A stretch of 64,000 nt of DNA from Pseudosulfitobacter koreensis (GTDB lineage Bacteria; Pseudomonadota; Alphaproteobacteria; Rhodobacterales; Rhodobacteraceae): NCBI RefSeq assembly GCF_024733015.1, contig NZ_JANKJG010000009.1, positions 1-64,000 of the forward strand. Reading direction: 5' to 3'. The notes beneath the pieces were generated by a model. It saw only the letters and a program-made list of their open reading frames with translations. It made no database searches and was not told where the DNA came from. The translations under genes were made by a program, and so were the position numbers. Shown here one piece after another: positions 50,412 through 60,800 of the stretch. How positions within the stretch are numbered: the first letter of the stretch is position 1; the number at the start of each line of letters is the position of its first letter.

Positions 50412-52544
50412 ATGGCAAACACAGAGATCGACCTTGAAAACCGGCTTGTCTGGATGGAGGGGGACTATACTTGCAAACCGGTCAACCTCAAGAACGCGCG
50501 GGTGGTCGAGGGGCTGAGCTTTCTGACCGAAACGACGGTCGAATTCGTGTCATCCAACGTCGAGCTTGATCTGCAGGATATGCTGGGCAAGACTATCCAT
50601 CTGGGTCTGAAGGACGACAAGGACGAGCCTCGGTTTTTTACCGGCACCTGCACGGCGGTCGAATATGTGGGCGTCTATCAGGGGATGATGCATTTCGTGG
50701 CCGAGGTCAGGCCGTGGTTGTGGTTCCTGACCCGCAGCTATGAAAGCCGGGTCTTTCAGGACAAGACCGTGCCCGAAATCATCAAGGCGGTTCTGGATGA
50801 ATACGGGTTCACCGGCCAGATCAACAAACTGACCGAGACCTACGACAAACGCGTCTATTGCGTGCAGTATGATGAAACCGATTTCGATTTCATCAGCCGG
50901 TTGATGGAAGAGGAAGGGATCTATTATTTCTTCGTGCAGTCCGGTGCGAACAACAAGGAACTGAAGATGGTGCTGGCCGACGGCATCTCGGCCCACAAGC
51001 CCAATACATCGGGGCCTGCCTTGGACTTCTACTTCAAAGAGGCAGAGTATCGCCGCAAATCGGACCACATCTTTGACTGGGCGCACAACACAAGGCTGAC
51101 CACCGGAAAGGTCACCCTGAAAGACTATGACTTTGAGAAGCCGCGCGCCGATCTGCAGGCGGTCTCGTCTATCGAAAAGGGCAAGCACGGGCACAAGAAA
51201 TACGAAAACTACCGTTACCCCGGTCACATGCGGCTGGGCAACCAGCCTGCCAATTTCGCCAAGGTGCGGATGCAGGCGGAAGCCGTGCAACACAAGCTGG
51301 CGCGCGGGGCAGGCAATGTGCGCACCTTGGGGGTGGGTCAGACCTTCAAGCTGAAGGGCCATACGCGCACCAGCGTCAACATCGAGTATCTCGTGGTCCG
51401 CGCCGAACACCGTTTGCAGATCGAAACCGACTACGAGGACCATGAGACCAAGAAACCCCTGTTCGACGCCACCATTCCGGTCGACGAGGACAACAAGGAT
51501 ACATACCGGATCACCTTCGACGTCATCCCGAAGTCCGAGCCGTTTCGCGCCCCGCAGGAAACCCGCTGGCCGCGTGTCGCGGGCATGCAGACCGCCGTGG
51601 TCACCGGCCCGAAGGGCGATGAAATCCATACGGACAAGTATGGTCGCATCAAGGTGCAGTTCCATTGGGACAGGGAAGGCAAGAAAGACGAAAACACGAC
51701 CTGCTGGGTGCGCTGCGTGATGCCATGGACGGGCAAGAACTGGGGGATGATCTCTATTCCGCGCATCGGGCAGGAAGTCGCGATCCAGTTCGAGGAAGGC
51801 GACCCGGACAGGCCGATCTGCACGGGCATGCTGTACAATGCCGACACCATGCCGCCCTATGAACTGCCCGCCAACGAGACGCAAAGCGGGATCGTCACAC
51901 GCTCGACCAAGGAAGGCAGCGCGCAGACCTTCAACGAGCTGATCTTCGAGGACAAGAAGGATGCGGAGTTCGTCCGGTTCCAGTCCGAGCGGGATTATTT
52001 CCAGACGATTAAGAACAACGCCACGGTGACGATCGGCCTTGAGCACAAGGATGACGGCGACCTGACCCAGACGATCCACCGCCACAAGACCGAAACACTT
52101 AAAACCGGGGATCACACGTTCAAGGTCGAGACGGGCAATCAGGAGGTCTTTATCAAGACCGACCACACCGAGACGATCGAGGGCAAGGCGACGCAGACGA
52201 TCACCGGCGACACCATGCAGCAGGTCAAGACCGGCAATTTCGTGCAGGACATCGACACCGGTAATCTGACCCGAAAAGTGGCCAAGGGCAACGAGGCCGT
52301 GACGGTCAGCATGGGGGACTACAGTCTCAAGACCGCGTTGGGGTCGATCAAGGAAGAGGCGATGCAGGAAATCGAATTGAAAGTGGGTGCCAGCTCGATC
52401 AAGATCGATCAGACGGGCGTTACCATAAAGGGCATGATGATCAAGATCGAAGGCACCGCGACTGTGGAAGCCAAGTCGCCCATGACGACCGTCAAGGGGG
52501 ATGCGACACTGATCCTCAAGGGCGGGATCACGATGATCAATTGA
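50412..52544 (+). CDS. vgrG: T6SS spike protein VgrG (TssI)
   Basis: The protein has 710 residues from ATG 50412. The gp27-like part is clear (FFTGTCTAVEYVGVYQGMMHFVAEVRPWLWFLTRSYESRVFQDKTVPEIIKAVLDEYGF; DFDFISRLMEEEGIYYFF). The gp5 OB-fold has GDEIHTDKYGRIKVQFHWDREGKKDENTTCWVRCVMPWTGKNWGMISIPRIGQEVAIQFEEGDPDRPICTGMLYN. The C-terminal needle is made of short repeats (TIEGKATQTITGDTMQQVKTGNFVQDIDTGN) and ends at TLILKGGITMIN. No extra effector domain is attached, so cargo must bind otherwise, for example through PAAR or the neighbouring small proteins. Confidence 0.96.
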   Translation: MANTEIDLENRLVWMEGDYTCKPVNLKNARVVEGLSFLTETTVEFVSSNVELDLQDMLGKTIHLGLKDDKDEPRFFTGTCTAVEYVGVYQGMMHFVAEVRPWLWFLTRSYESRVFQDKTVPEIIKAVLDEYGFTGQINKLTETYDKRVYCVQYDETDFDFISRLMEEEGIYYFFVQSGANNKELKMVLADGISAHKPNTSGPALDFYFKEAEYRRKSDHIFDWAHNTRLTTGKVTLKDYDFEKPRADLQAVSSIEKGKHGHKKYENYRYPGHMRLGNQPANFAKVRMQAEAVQHKLARGAGNVRTLGVGQTFKLKGHTRTSVNIEYLVVRAEHRLQIETDYEDHETKKPLFDATIPVDEDNKDTYRITFDVIPKSEPFRAPQETRWPRVAGMQTAVVTGPKGDEIHTDKYGRIKVQFHWDREGKKDENTTCWVRCVMPWTGKNWGMISIPRIGQEVAIQFEEGDPDRPICTGMLYNADTMPPYELPANETQSGIVTRSTKEGSAQTFNELIFEDKKDAEFVRFQSERDYFQTIKNNATVTIGLEHKDDGDLTQTIHRHKTETLKTGDHTFKVETGNQEVFIKTDHTETIEGKATQTITGDTMQQVKTGNFVQDIDTGNLTRKVAKGNEAVTVSMGDYSLKTALGSIKEEAMQEIELKVGASSIKIDQTGVTIKGMMIKIEGTATVEAKSPMTTVKGDATLILKGGITMIN

Positions 52545-52554
52545 GGGCGCTTTG

Positions 52555-53178
52555 ATGACGGAACGGTTTTCAGATCTGAAGAAGGTGCCGCGCGAACCCG
52601 CGATGCGTCTGCTTGCGGCCAAGCGGATCAAGCTGGCGACGCCGCTCAAGGCGCCCGCCAACGCCCCGGTCGAGACGGTGCTGGAAGAGTTGGGCGCACA
52701 ACAGGCCTGGGTGTGCATATTGCGGATGCTGTCGGCGGCCCTGCCGGAGCGTGAAGCGGTCTGGTGGGCCTGCCTTGCCGCGCGCGATATCTGCGGCGAT
52801 GGCCCGCTTACCCCCTCACTCAAGGCGGCGGAGGCATGGGTGTTCGAGCCCAATGACGCCAATCGCGAGAAGGTGCAGATCGCGATCGATACCGCTGACG
52901 CCGACGACGACACCGTACTGGCTGCAACTGCCGCCCTTTATGCGCCAGGCAGTCTGGGCATCGGCGATCTGGCGCAAATGGCAGCCCCGCCGGGGGCCGT
53001 CGCAGCCTGCGCGTTCGGCATGAACATGACCACGCTTGGCAGTGCCGCAGACCCCATGCTGCAAATGCAACTGATCATCGACCGCGCGGTCAGTGTGGCC
53101 CGCGGCGGCAACGGCAAGGTGGACAAGATTACCGAACCCCCGGCCCCCGAACCTATTGCAGTCGAAGGAGACCTCTGA
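52555..53178 (+). CDS. T6SS-linked DUF6931-like protein
   Basis: The protein has 207 residues. From memory it resembles the DUF6931 family found beside vgrG and PAAR genes; this name is recalled, not searched. Visible features: a helical body (VLEELGAQQAWVCILRMLSAALPEREAVWWACLAARDIC), KAAEAWVFEPNDANREKVQIAIDTADADDDTVLAATAALYAPGSL and a C-terminal Pro/Glu tail. No membrane segment or signal is seen. It lies between vgrG and the PAAR gene and overlaps the latter by 1 base (TGATG), which suggests a role in spike loading (inference). Confidence 0.75.
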   Translation: MTERFSDLKKVPREPAMRLLAAKRIKLATPLKAPANAPVETVLEELGAQQAWVCILRMLSAALPEREAVWWACLAARDICGDGPLTPSLKAAEAWVFEPNDANREKVQIAIDTADADDDTVLAATAALYAPGSLGIGDLAQMAAPPGAVAACAFGMNMTTLGSAADPMLQMQLIIDRAVSVARGGNGKVDKITEPPAPEPIAVEGDL

Positions 53179-53486
53179 TGCCCGGCCCCCCGCAAGCCCG
53201 TGTTGGCGACACGCATATCGGCGCGTGCACGCTGGGCGCGCCCATGCCGATCCTGCCTCCCTGCGCGCTGACCGTTCTGGTCGCCAAACGGCCCGCTGCG
53301 CGGGTTACAGACATCGTGATGGGGGCCACGGCCACGCCTGCGGGTCCAGTTCCCACGCCGCATCCGCTGGCCAAGGGATCAATGACCGTACTGATCCAGA
53401 AGCTGCCAGCGATCCGTATCGGCGACATGTGCGGCATGGGGGGTGTCGTCAACTTGGGTGAATTCACCGTTTTCACAGGAGGATAA
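53178..53486 (+). CDS. PAAR-domain spike-tip protein
   Basis: The protein has 102 residues and is a bare PAAR domain: ARVGDTHIGACTLG, VLVAKRPAARVTDIVMGATATPAGPVPTPHPLAKGSMTVLIQKLPAIRIGDMCGMGG. His and Cys residues placed to bind zinc are present. It caps the VgrG trimer. There is no C-terminal toxin extension, so any effector is a separate protein. Confidence 0.93.
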   Translation: MPGPPQARVGDTHIGACTLGAPMPILPPCALTVLVAKRPAARVTDIVMGATATPAGPVPTPHPLAKGSMTVLIQKLPAIRIGDMCGMGGVVNLGEFTVFTGG

Positions 53487-53493
53487 CCGACAG

Positions 53494-55041
53494 ATGGCGG
53501 TTTTGCTGAAATTTCAGTCTACAGGCAGCATCCCCGGCAATGGCGATCCAGTTGCCATGCGCGGACCCAGCCTGACCGTCGGGCGCGGAGACGAAAACGA
53601 TCTGGTGTTGCCGGACCCGGACCGTGTTCTGTCCAAGCGGCATTGCGCAATCGAGGATCACAATGGCAATGTCGTCGTCGTGGACATCTCGACCAACGGC
53701 ACCTTTCTCAACTACGGCAAACTGCCGCTGGGCGCGACGCCGACACCTTTGAACGATGGCGATATCCTGTCGGTCGGCCCCTATGAGATTTTGGTGAACA
53801 TCGTCACCGCAGGGTCCGACAGCCGGATCGCTGAGCCGGTCGAGGACGGTCCCGTATCGCACGGGCTGGCGGACAGCGCGCCCAGCGTTGACGATTTGCT
53901 GGATGCCCCCGGCGATGGCGGCGATTTCCTCGACGATCTTCTGGGCGGGCGCGAAGGTCTGGTTGGCCCCGGCAGTGTTGACCGTCGAGAGGACGATGAC
54001 GACGATCTGTTGCCCCCCTTGGGTGACGACGACCTTTTGCCACCGGCGTCCGATCCCTATGCGGGGCAGGGGGCCAGTTCGGCGCGCCACAACCCGTCGT
54101 CGCAGGACAGTTTCAGCGCCCCCCGGCACAGCACCGGCCCTGCGGCGATCCCCGACGACTGGGATGACGATTTTCTGGCGCCGTCTTCGGCCAAGGACGA
54201 CGCACAGGATCAACCGCCGCCGACGCGGTCGGGCGACGAAGATGACCCTTTCGCAGACCTGCTTGAAGACGGGGCCCATGACACCCCGGCGTTCCTGCCC
54301 GACGACATTGGCCCCGAGGCCCCAGACGAAGTTGCAGATACGCCACCACTGCAGCCCACCGTACAGAAGGAAGATCCGGCACCGTCCGTGACCCAGCCCT
54401 TGTCTGCACCCACTCCTGAGCCTGCCGCCACCACATCTACACCCACGCACACACCAGGCGACAGTGCCGCCGCCCGCGCTTTCCTCAAGTCGCTGGGAGC
54501 GGAAGAGATGCAATTGAACGATGCCGATCTTACCCCGACCCTGTCGCGCATGGGCCATGTCCTGCGTCTGATGATCGAAGGGCTGCGCGAGATCCTGATG
54601 ACGCGCACCTCGATCAAGTCAGAGTTTCGTATCGAGCAGACGATGATCCAGGCGGGTGGCAACAACCCGTTGAAATTCTCGATCAGCCCTGAACAGGCGA
54701 TCGAGGCGCTGGTCAAGCCGAAGTCCAAGGGATACCTCGACGCAACCGAGGCGACGACGCAGGCCCTGCAGGACATCAAGGCGCACGAGGTGGCGATGAT
54801 CACCGGGATGGAGGCAGCACTCAAGGGTATCCTGACCCGGCTTGATCCCAAGGTGCTGGAGGACAAGATCGCCGTCTCGGGCGGGTTCTCCAACCTGCTG
54901 AAAAGCCGCAAGGCACGCTATTGGGAGATCTACGAGAATATGTATGCCGAGATATCGGACCAGGCCGAAAACGATTTCCACGAGCTTTTCGCCAAGGAAT
55001 TCGCCCGCGCCTACAAGGCGCAGCTGGATAAACTGAAATGA
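53494..55041 (+). CDS. tagH: T6SS FHA-domain protein TagH (Fha)
   Basis: The protein has 515 residues from ATG 53494 (GGAGG 11 bases upstream). Residues ~1-110 are an FHA domain with LTVGRGDENDLVLPDPDRVLSKRHCAIE and DISTNGTFLNYGKLPLG, including the phosphothreonine-binding Arg/Ser/Asn set. A long acidic Pro-rich linker follows with motifs SVDDLLDAPG, FLDDLLGG, DDLLPPLGDDDLLPP and DPFADLLED. The C-terminal ~190 residues match the VI_FHA domain (FLKSLGAEEMQLNDADLTPTLSRMGHVLRLMIEGLREILMTRTSIKSEFRI). With PppA and a possible kinase encoded nearby, it fits threonine-phosphorylation control of T6SS firing. Confidence 0.95.
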   Translation: MAVLLKFQSTGSIPGNGDPVAMRGPSLTVGRGDENDLVLPDPDRVLSKRHCAIEDHNGNVVVVDISTNGTFLNYGKLPLGATPTPLNDGDILSVGPYEILVNIVTAGSDSRIAEPVEDGPVSHGLADSAPSVDDLLDAPGDGGDFLDDLLGGREGLVGPGSVDRREDDDDDLLPPLGDDDLLPPASDPYAGQGASSARHNPSSQDSFSAPRHSTGPAAIPDDWDDDFLAPSSAKDDAQDQPPPTRSGDEDDPFADLLEDGAHDTPAFLPDDIGPEAPDEVADTPPLQPTVQKEDPAPSVTQPLSAPTPEPAATTSTPTHTPGDSAAARAFLKSLGAEEMQLNDADLTPTLSRMGHVLRLMIEGLREILMTRTSIKSEFRIEQTMIQAGGNNPLKFSISPEQAIEALVKPKSKGYLDATEATTQALQDIKAHEVAMITGMEAALKGILTRLDPKVLEDKIAVSGGFSNLLKSRKARYWEIYENMYAEISDQAENDFHELFAKEFARAYKAQLDKLK

Positions 55042-55069
55042 TCAAAGAACTGATAAGGAACGCCGTCTG

Positions 55070-56410
55070 ATGTCGTGGGAAAGCAAGGTACTCTGGACCG
55101 AAGGGCTGTTCTTGCAGCCGCACCACTTTCAGCAGGCGGACCGTTATACCGAAAGCCTCGTGTCGGGGCTGGCCCGACGGGTGTCGCCCTATGCCTGGGG
55201 TGTCAGCCAGCTGGACATCGACGAAGAGGTGCTGAAGGTCGGGCAGTTCGCGATCAAGTCGTGTTCGGGGCTGACGCAGGATGGCACAGTCTTTCGCGCG
55301 CCCGCCTTCGAGGATCATCCACCCGCTCTGGACGTGCCCGACAACATCAAGGATTGCGTGGTCTATCTGACGGTGCCGCAACGCAGGCAAGGCGCGCAGG
55401 AGGTCGACATGACCGGCGCGGAGCTGTCGGCGGCGCGGCTGCGCCCAGCAGAGCTTGAGATCACCGATGTGACCTCGACCGGCAAGAAGGCGGTGACCAT
55501 GGGCGTAGGCAAGCTGCGTTTGCAGTTCGCCCTGGGTGTCGATGACCTGGCCGACCGGCTGTGCATTCCCATCGCCAAGATTATCGAGGTGAAACCAGAT
55601 CAGGAGATCGTGCTGGATAAGTCGTTCATTCCGTCCTGTCTGGATCTGCGCGCGGCGGGGCCTCTGGCCGATTTTGTGCGTGAACTCGACGGGCTGCTGG
55701 GGCACCGCACGACTGCGCTTGCCGGTCGGCTGAGCGACGGCGGCGGCACCAAGGGCGTGGCGGAGATTTCGGATTTCCTGTTGTTGATGTGCGTCAACCG
55801 GATGCGGCCCGTCATTCACCACATGGCACAGATCGAGAACCTGCATCCTGAGCGTCTGTACGAGACCTGCCTGGCGCTGGCCGGAGAGCTTTCGACGTTC
55901 ATGGCCGTCGAAAAAACGACGCCGAAGTTTCCGGCCTATAAGCACGACGACCTGACCGCCACGTTCAAGCCGGTGATCAAAGCGCTGCGACAGTACCTGT
56001 CTTCGGTGCTGGAGCAGACCGCGATTTCCATTCCGCTTGATCCGCGGAAATACGGTATCAGCGTCGGCGTCATCAGCGACCGCAAGCTGTTGTCCACGGC
56101 GGGCTTCGTGCTGGCGGTCAAGGCCGACATCGCGGCCGAGAACATTCGCCGCCACTTTCACAACCAGGCCAAAATCGGCCCGGTCGAGGAAATCCGCCAA
56201 TTGGTGAACTCGGCGCTGCCGGGGATTCCGCTGCGCCCGTTGCCGGTGGCACCGCGCCAGATCCCCTATCACGCAGGCGTGGTGTATTTTGAACTGGACG
56301 GAGACAGCCCGCATTGGGGTAAGATGTCGACATCGGGCGGGATCGCGGTTCATGTATCGGGGGATTTTCCGGGACTGAACATGGAACTGTGGGCGATCCG
56401 GCAGGGATGA
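55070..56410 (+). CDS. tssK: T6SS baseplate-membrane connector TssK
   Basis: The protein has 446 residues. Typical TssK beginning: VLWTEGLFLQPHHFQQADRYTESLVSGL. Then LKVGQFAIKSCSGLTQDGTVFRAP, LLMCVNRMRPVIHHMAQIENLHPERLYETCLALAGELSTF and a C-terminal half with FELDGDSPHWGKMSTSGGIAVHVSGDFPGLNMELWAIRQG. TssK links the baseplate to the TssL/TssM complex. tssL starts 24 bp after its stop. Confidence 0.96.
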   Translation: MSWESKVLWTEGLFLQPHHFQQADRYTESLVSGLARRVSPYAWGVSQLDIDEEVLKVGQFAIKSCSGLTQDGTVFRAPAFEDHPPALDVPDNIKDCVVYLTVPQRRQGAQEVDMTGAELSAARLRPAELEITDVTSTGKKAVTMGVGKLRLQFALGVDDLADRLCIPIAKIIEVKPDQEIVLDKSFIPSCLDLRAAGPLADFVRELDGLLGHRTTALAGRLSDGGGTKGVAEISDFLLLMCVNRMRPVIHHMAQIENLHPERLYETCLALAGELSTFMAVEKTTPKFPAYKHDDLTATFKPVIKALRQYLSSVLEQTAISIPLDPRKYGISVGVISDRKLLSTAGFVLAVKADIAAENIRRHFHNQAKIGPVEEIRQLVNSALPGIPLRPLPVAPRQIPYHAGVVYFELDGDSPHWGKMSTSGGIAVHVSGDFPGLNMELWAIRQG

Positions 56411-56434
56411 CCGCAAAAAGGGAAGCGCCGAGAC

Positions 56435-57820
56435 ATGTCTGACAACGACCCCTTTGCAGAACCGGACGATGCCGACCGGACGGTGATCAAGCCGAACCCA
56501 GGCGGGCGGCGTCCCGCTGCCGTGGCTCCCCAGGTACAGCCGCAAGCCACCCCGGAGGTGGCGCAGACACCCAGCGGTCAGGCGACCGGTATTCCCGCCG
56601 GAAAGGGCGGCACAACCGAGCCCTCGATGGATCAGGGCATGACCGGTATGAACCGGATCAATGCCGCAGCTGCCACGCTGTTCAGCCTTGTCAGCCGTAT
56701 CCGCAACCGTGCGCAGCACATGGACCCCGAAAAGCTGCGCCGATCCGTCGTCGCCGAAGTGCGCGGATTCGAGACTCGCGCGCTGCAGGGCGGCGTCGAT
56801 GCGCAGGACGTCAAGATTGCCCGCTACGCGATCTGCGCCACGCTTGACGACGTGGTGCTGAACACGCCCTGGGGCGGGCAGTCGATCTGGGCGCAGCAGT
56901 CGATGGTGGGCACGTTCCACAAGGAAACCGTCGGTGGCGACCGGTTCTATGACCTGCTCGCACGGCTGGAGAAGGAACCCGGCAAGAACATCGAGTTGCT
57001 GGAATTTCTCTATATGTGCCTTGCCCTGGGTTTCGAGGGGCGGCTGCGGGTCGAACAGCAAGGCTCGGACAAGCATCTGCAAATTCGCGCGGGTCTGGCC
57101 CGGATCATTCGCGGACAGCGCGGCAGTATCGAAAAGGATCTGTCGCCGCACTGGAAGGGCGTCGAGCAGCCGCACAAGGTGCTGTCGCTGTGGAAACCGG
57201 TCTGGATCACGTCTGCAACCGTCGCCGTTGCGCTGACGGTCACCTTCATGACGCTGAGCTGGCTCTTGAACCGTTCGACCGACCGGGTGCTGGGGCAGCT
57301 GTCGGTGCTGGACACAGGGCAGGTGGCGGAACTGTTCCGCCGCGCACCGCCTCCGCCGCCGCCACCCCCGCCCAACGACGGACAGATCGAACGGGTCAAG
57401 GGTTTCCTTGAGGCCGAGATAAAGGAAGGCATCGTCGAGGTGTTTCAGGACCAGTCCACCATCACCGTGCGGCTGACCGGCTCTGGCATGTTCGGCTCTG
57501 GCTCGGATCAGTTGCAACCGTCTTTCGACACGCCGCTGTCGCGCGTCGCCTCTGCGCTGAACGACGCCGAGGGGCCGATCATCATCGTTGGTCATTCGGA
57601 CAATGTGCCGATCAAGTCGTCGCGCTTTCCGACCAACATGCACCTGTCGCTGGCACGCGCCGAAAGCGTGATGCGCACCCTGTCCACGCAGATCGACGAC
57701 ATGGCTCGCCTGAAGGCCGAAGGCCATGCCGACAAGAACCCGATTGCCGATAACGGCACCTCGGAGGGTCGCGCCAAGAACCGACGTATCGAAGTTGTCC
57801 TGATCAGGAAATCCACATGA
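56435..57820 (+). CDS. tssL: T6SS inner-membrane protein TssL with C-terminal OmpA domain
   Basis: The protein has 461 residues. It begins with an unstructured Pro/Asp-rich head. The cytoplasmic DotU/TssL domain (~70-255) follows: NAAAATLFSLVSRIRNRAQ, YAICATLDDVVLNTPWGGQSIWAQQSMVGTFHKETVGGDRFYDLLARLEKEPGKNIELLEFLYMCLALGFEGRLRV. One membrane helix (ITSATVAVALTVTFMTLSWLLN) comes next, then a stretch of nine prolines (AP9N). The periplasmic OmpA-type domain has IIIVGHSDNVPIKSSRFPTNMHLSLARAESVM and GRAKNRRIEVVL. Specialised TssL of this type anchors the complex to peptidoglycan. It overlaps tssM by 4 bases. Confidence 0.95.
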   Translation: MSDNDPFAEPDDADRTVIKPNPGGRRPAAVAPQVQPQATPEVAQTPSGQATGIPAGKGGTTEPSMDQGMTGMNRINAAAATLFSLVSRIRNRAQHMDPEKLRRSVVAEVRGFETRALQGGVDAQDVKIARYAICATLDDVVLNTPWGGQSIWAQQSMVGTFHKETVGGDRFYDLLARLEKEPGKNIELLEFLYMCLALGFEGRLRVEQQGSDKHLQIRAGLARIIRGQRGSIEKDLSPHWKGVEQPHKVLSLWKPVWITSATVAVALTVTFMTLSWLLNRSTDRVLGQLSVLDTGQVAELFRRAPPPPPPPPPNDGQIERVKGFLEAEIKEGIVEVFQDQSTITVRLTGSGMFGSGSDQLQPSFDTPLSRVASALNDAEGPIIIVGHSDNVPIKSSRFPTNMHLSLARAESVMRTLSTQIDDMARLKAEGHADKNPIADNGTSEGRAKNRRIEVVLIRKST

Positions 57821-60800
57821 TTTACATCCGCCGCATGTTCCATCTGCTTGGATCGGCCATTTCGATCGTGGTGCTGGTGTCGCTCGCCTTCAGCCTGATG
57901 ATCTGGTTTCTGGGGCCGATCCTGAGCTTTGGGGAAAGCGCCCCGTTCCTGTCGGTGTTTGCGCGGCTGATCACCATCGGGATCATCGTGTTTCTGGGAC
58001 TGTTCACCATCCTGCTGATCCTGCTGGGCCGCGCGCGCAAAGCCCGCAAGATGGAGGAGGATATCGTCGAATCCGCCGCCGAAGCCGAGAACGAGGATGA
58101 CGAACTGGTCAAGGCCGAGTTGGGCGAGCTGAAAGGCAAGCTGCGGGAGGCGATCACCGCCCTGCGCAAATCCAAGATGGGCCGCAAGTCGCTGTATCAT
58201 CTGCCGTGGTATGTGATGATTGGACCGCCCGGCGCTGGCAAGACCACGGCCATCGTGAATTCCGGGCTGCAATTCCCGCTGGCCGACACGTTGGGCAAAC
58301 AGGCCGTCGGCGGTGTCGGTGGCACTCGGAACTGCGACTGGTGGTTCACCAACAACGCGGTGCTGATCGACACCGCCGGGCGCTACACGACGCAGGACAG
58401 CGTGGCCGAAGAGGACAACGCCGGCTGGAACGGTTTCCTGCGGCTGCTGAAGAAACACCGCAAGCGGCAGCCGATCAACGGGGCAATCGTCGCCATCTCG
58501 CTGTCAGACCTCAGTCTGCAGGACGAGGAAACCCAGAAAAGTCACGCCGCCGCGATCCGCAGGCGACTGCACGAGTTGCGCGAGAAACTGGGCGTGCGCT
58601 TTCCGGTCTATGTGCTGTTCACCAAGTCGGACCTGATCGCGGGCTTTTCCGAGTTCTTCGATCATCTGGGCAAGGAAGAGCGCGAGCAGGTCTGGGGCTT
58701 TACCCTGCCCATTCCCAAGAAGACCAAGGCCGAAGTGTCGCCTGTCGCGGCCTTTGATGACGAATTTGGTCAGTTGGTGGCGCAGCTTAACGCGCAGTCG
58801 CTGGAACGGATGCAGCAGGAAACCGACCACCAGCGTCGCGCGCTGGTCGCCAGCTTTACCTCGCAGGTGGCCTCGGTGCGGGCCACCGCCAAATCGTTCC
58901 TGGAAGAAGTGTTTCAGGACAACCGCTTTGAAAAACGTCATCTGCTGCGCGGCATCTATTTCACGTCCGGTACGCAGGAAGGCACACCAATCGACCGGCT
59001 GATGATGGGCATGGCGCGCACCTTCGGGATCGGCAGACAGGCCATCGGCACCGGGCGCGGCACCGGGCGCAGTTTTTTCCTGACCCGCCTGTTCGAAGGC
59101 GTGATTTTCCCCGAAGCGGGGCTGGTGTCGGCGGATGACAAGGTCGAACGCCGCTATCGCTGGACCAAACGCGCCGCAATTGCCGCCGCCCTTGTCGGCG
59201 GCATCGGTCTGTCCGCGCTTTGGGTGCGCAGCTATCTGGGCAACACCGACCTGATTGCCCAGACCAGCACGTCGATCGAGGATTACCGCGCAGCAGTGTC
59301 GCAGGTGCCGGGCAGCCCGATCGAGGATTCCGATCTGGTCAGCGTCGTGCCCGCGCTCAACGTGCTGCGCGACATGCCCACCAACCCTGCGGTGGTCGAT
59401 CCGGCCCCGGCGCGCGCGCTGACCTATGGGCTTTATCAGGGCAAGATCATCGGCAACCAGGCGGCGCAAAGCTACCGCGCGGCGCTGAACGAGCATTTCC
59501 TGCCCCGTCTGCTGCTGCGTCTGGAAGACCAGATGCAGGCCAACATGAACAACCCCGATTTCCTCTATGAGGTGCTCAAGATCTATCTGATGTTGGGCCA
59601 GCAGGGGCCGATGAACCAGGAACTGGTCAAGGAATGGATGGCGCTTGACTGGTCCGTCGCGTTCGAGGGCCCCGGCCGCGAAGCATTGCGCGACGATCTG
59701 ACGGTGCATCTTGCCGCCTTGCTTGACAATCCGATGGACGAGATCAGCCTGAACGGGCCGCTGGTCGAACAGATTCAGGGGCTTTTGTCCGAGATGCCGC
59801 TGGCGCAGCGGGTCTATAACGGGATTATCAATTCACCTCGGGCCAAGGAGTTGGCGGACTGGCGGCTGACGGATGTGGGCGGACCTGCGATCAGCCGCGT
59901 GATCGTGCGCTCCTCGGGCAAGCCGCTGAACGAAGGGGTCGAGGGGATCTTTACTTATGACGGCTTCAACACGGTCTTTTTGGATGAAGCGCTTGGCGTG
60001 ACCCAGCGTATCCAGAGCGAAAGCTGGGTGCTGGGTCCGCGCGGCGAAAGCGAACAATCGGAAACCGCCCTGATTGCCATGAGCCGCGATGTCCTCGACC
60101 TCTATTACAACGACTACATTACACGCTATGACCAGATCCTCGGCGATATCGACATCATCCCGATGGAGAGCCTCAGCCATGCGGTTGAGGTAACCAACGT
60201 CCTGTCGGGGCCGACGTCACCACTGGTCAACATCCTCAACGCGATTTCGGACGAGACTAAGCTGACCGAGGAACGCAGCGCTGACAACGCCTCTGCGCTT
60301 TCGGCGGGGGTGTCCGAAATCGGCGAGATCGAATTGCAATCCTCGCTGTCGAGCCGCAGCCAACTGTTCCTGCAAGCGCTGCGCAGCAACGTGCAGACCG
60401 AGCAGGGACCGCCGCCCAAGCAACCCGGCGCCTATGTCGAGGACCGCTTTGACTGGCTGCACCAGCTGGTCGAAGAGCAGAACGGTCAACCCTCGCAACT
60501 GGCCGAGCTGACCGGGCGGCTGACGGAGGTCTATCAGGAGCTCAACAAACTCAGCTTTGCGGGCGGTGTCGGCGCGGCCTCGGGCGAGGCGACAGCCATC
60601 GTGCGCTTTCAGGAACTGGCCAATCGTCTGCCGGGACCGATCCAGCGCTGGTCGACCCAAATCACCAGCGGCTCGTCTGGGATCACGGCGGACGGCACGC
60701 GCGCATCCATCAACGCCAAGTGGCAGTCGCAGGTGCTGCCCTTCTGCACGCAGGCGCTGTCCAATCGCTACCCCTTCGACCGGCAGGCCAAGGCAGATGT

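Noticed and set aside
50550-52913. 787-aa minus-strand open frame
   Set aside because: Antisense to vgrG; His/Leu/Arg-rich with no recognisable domain.
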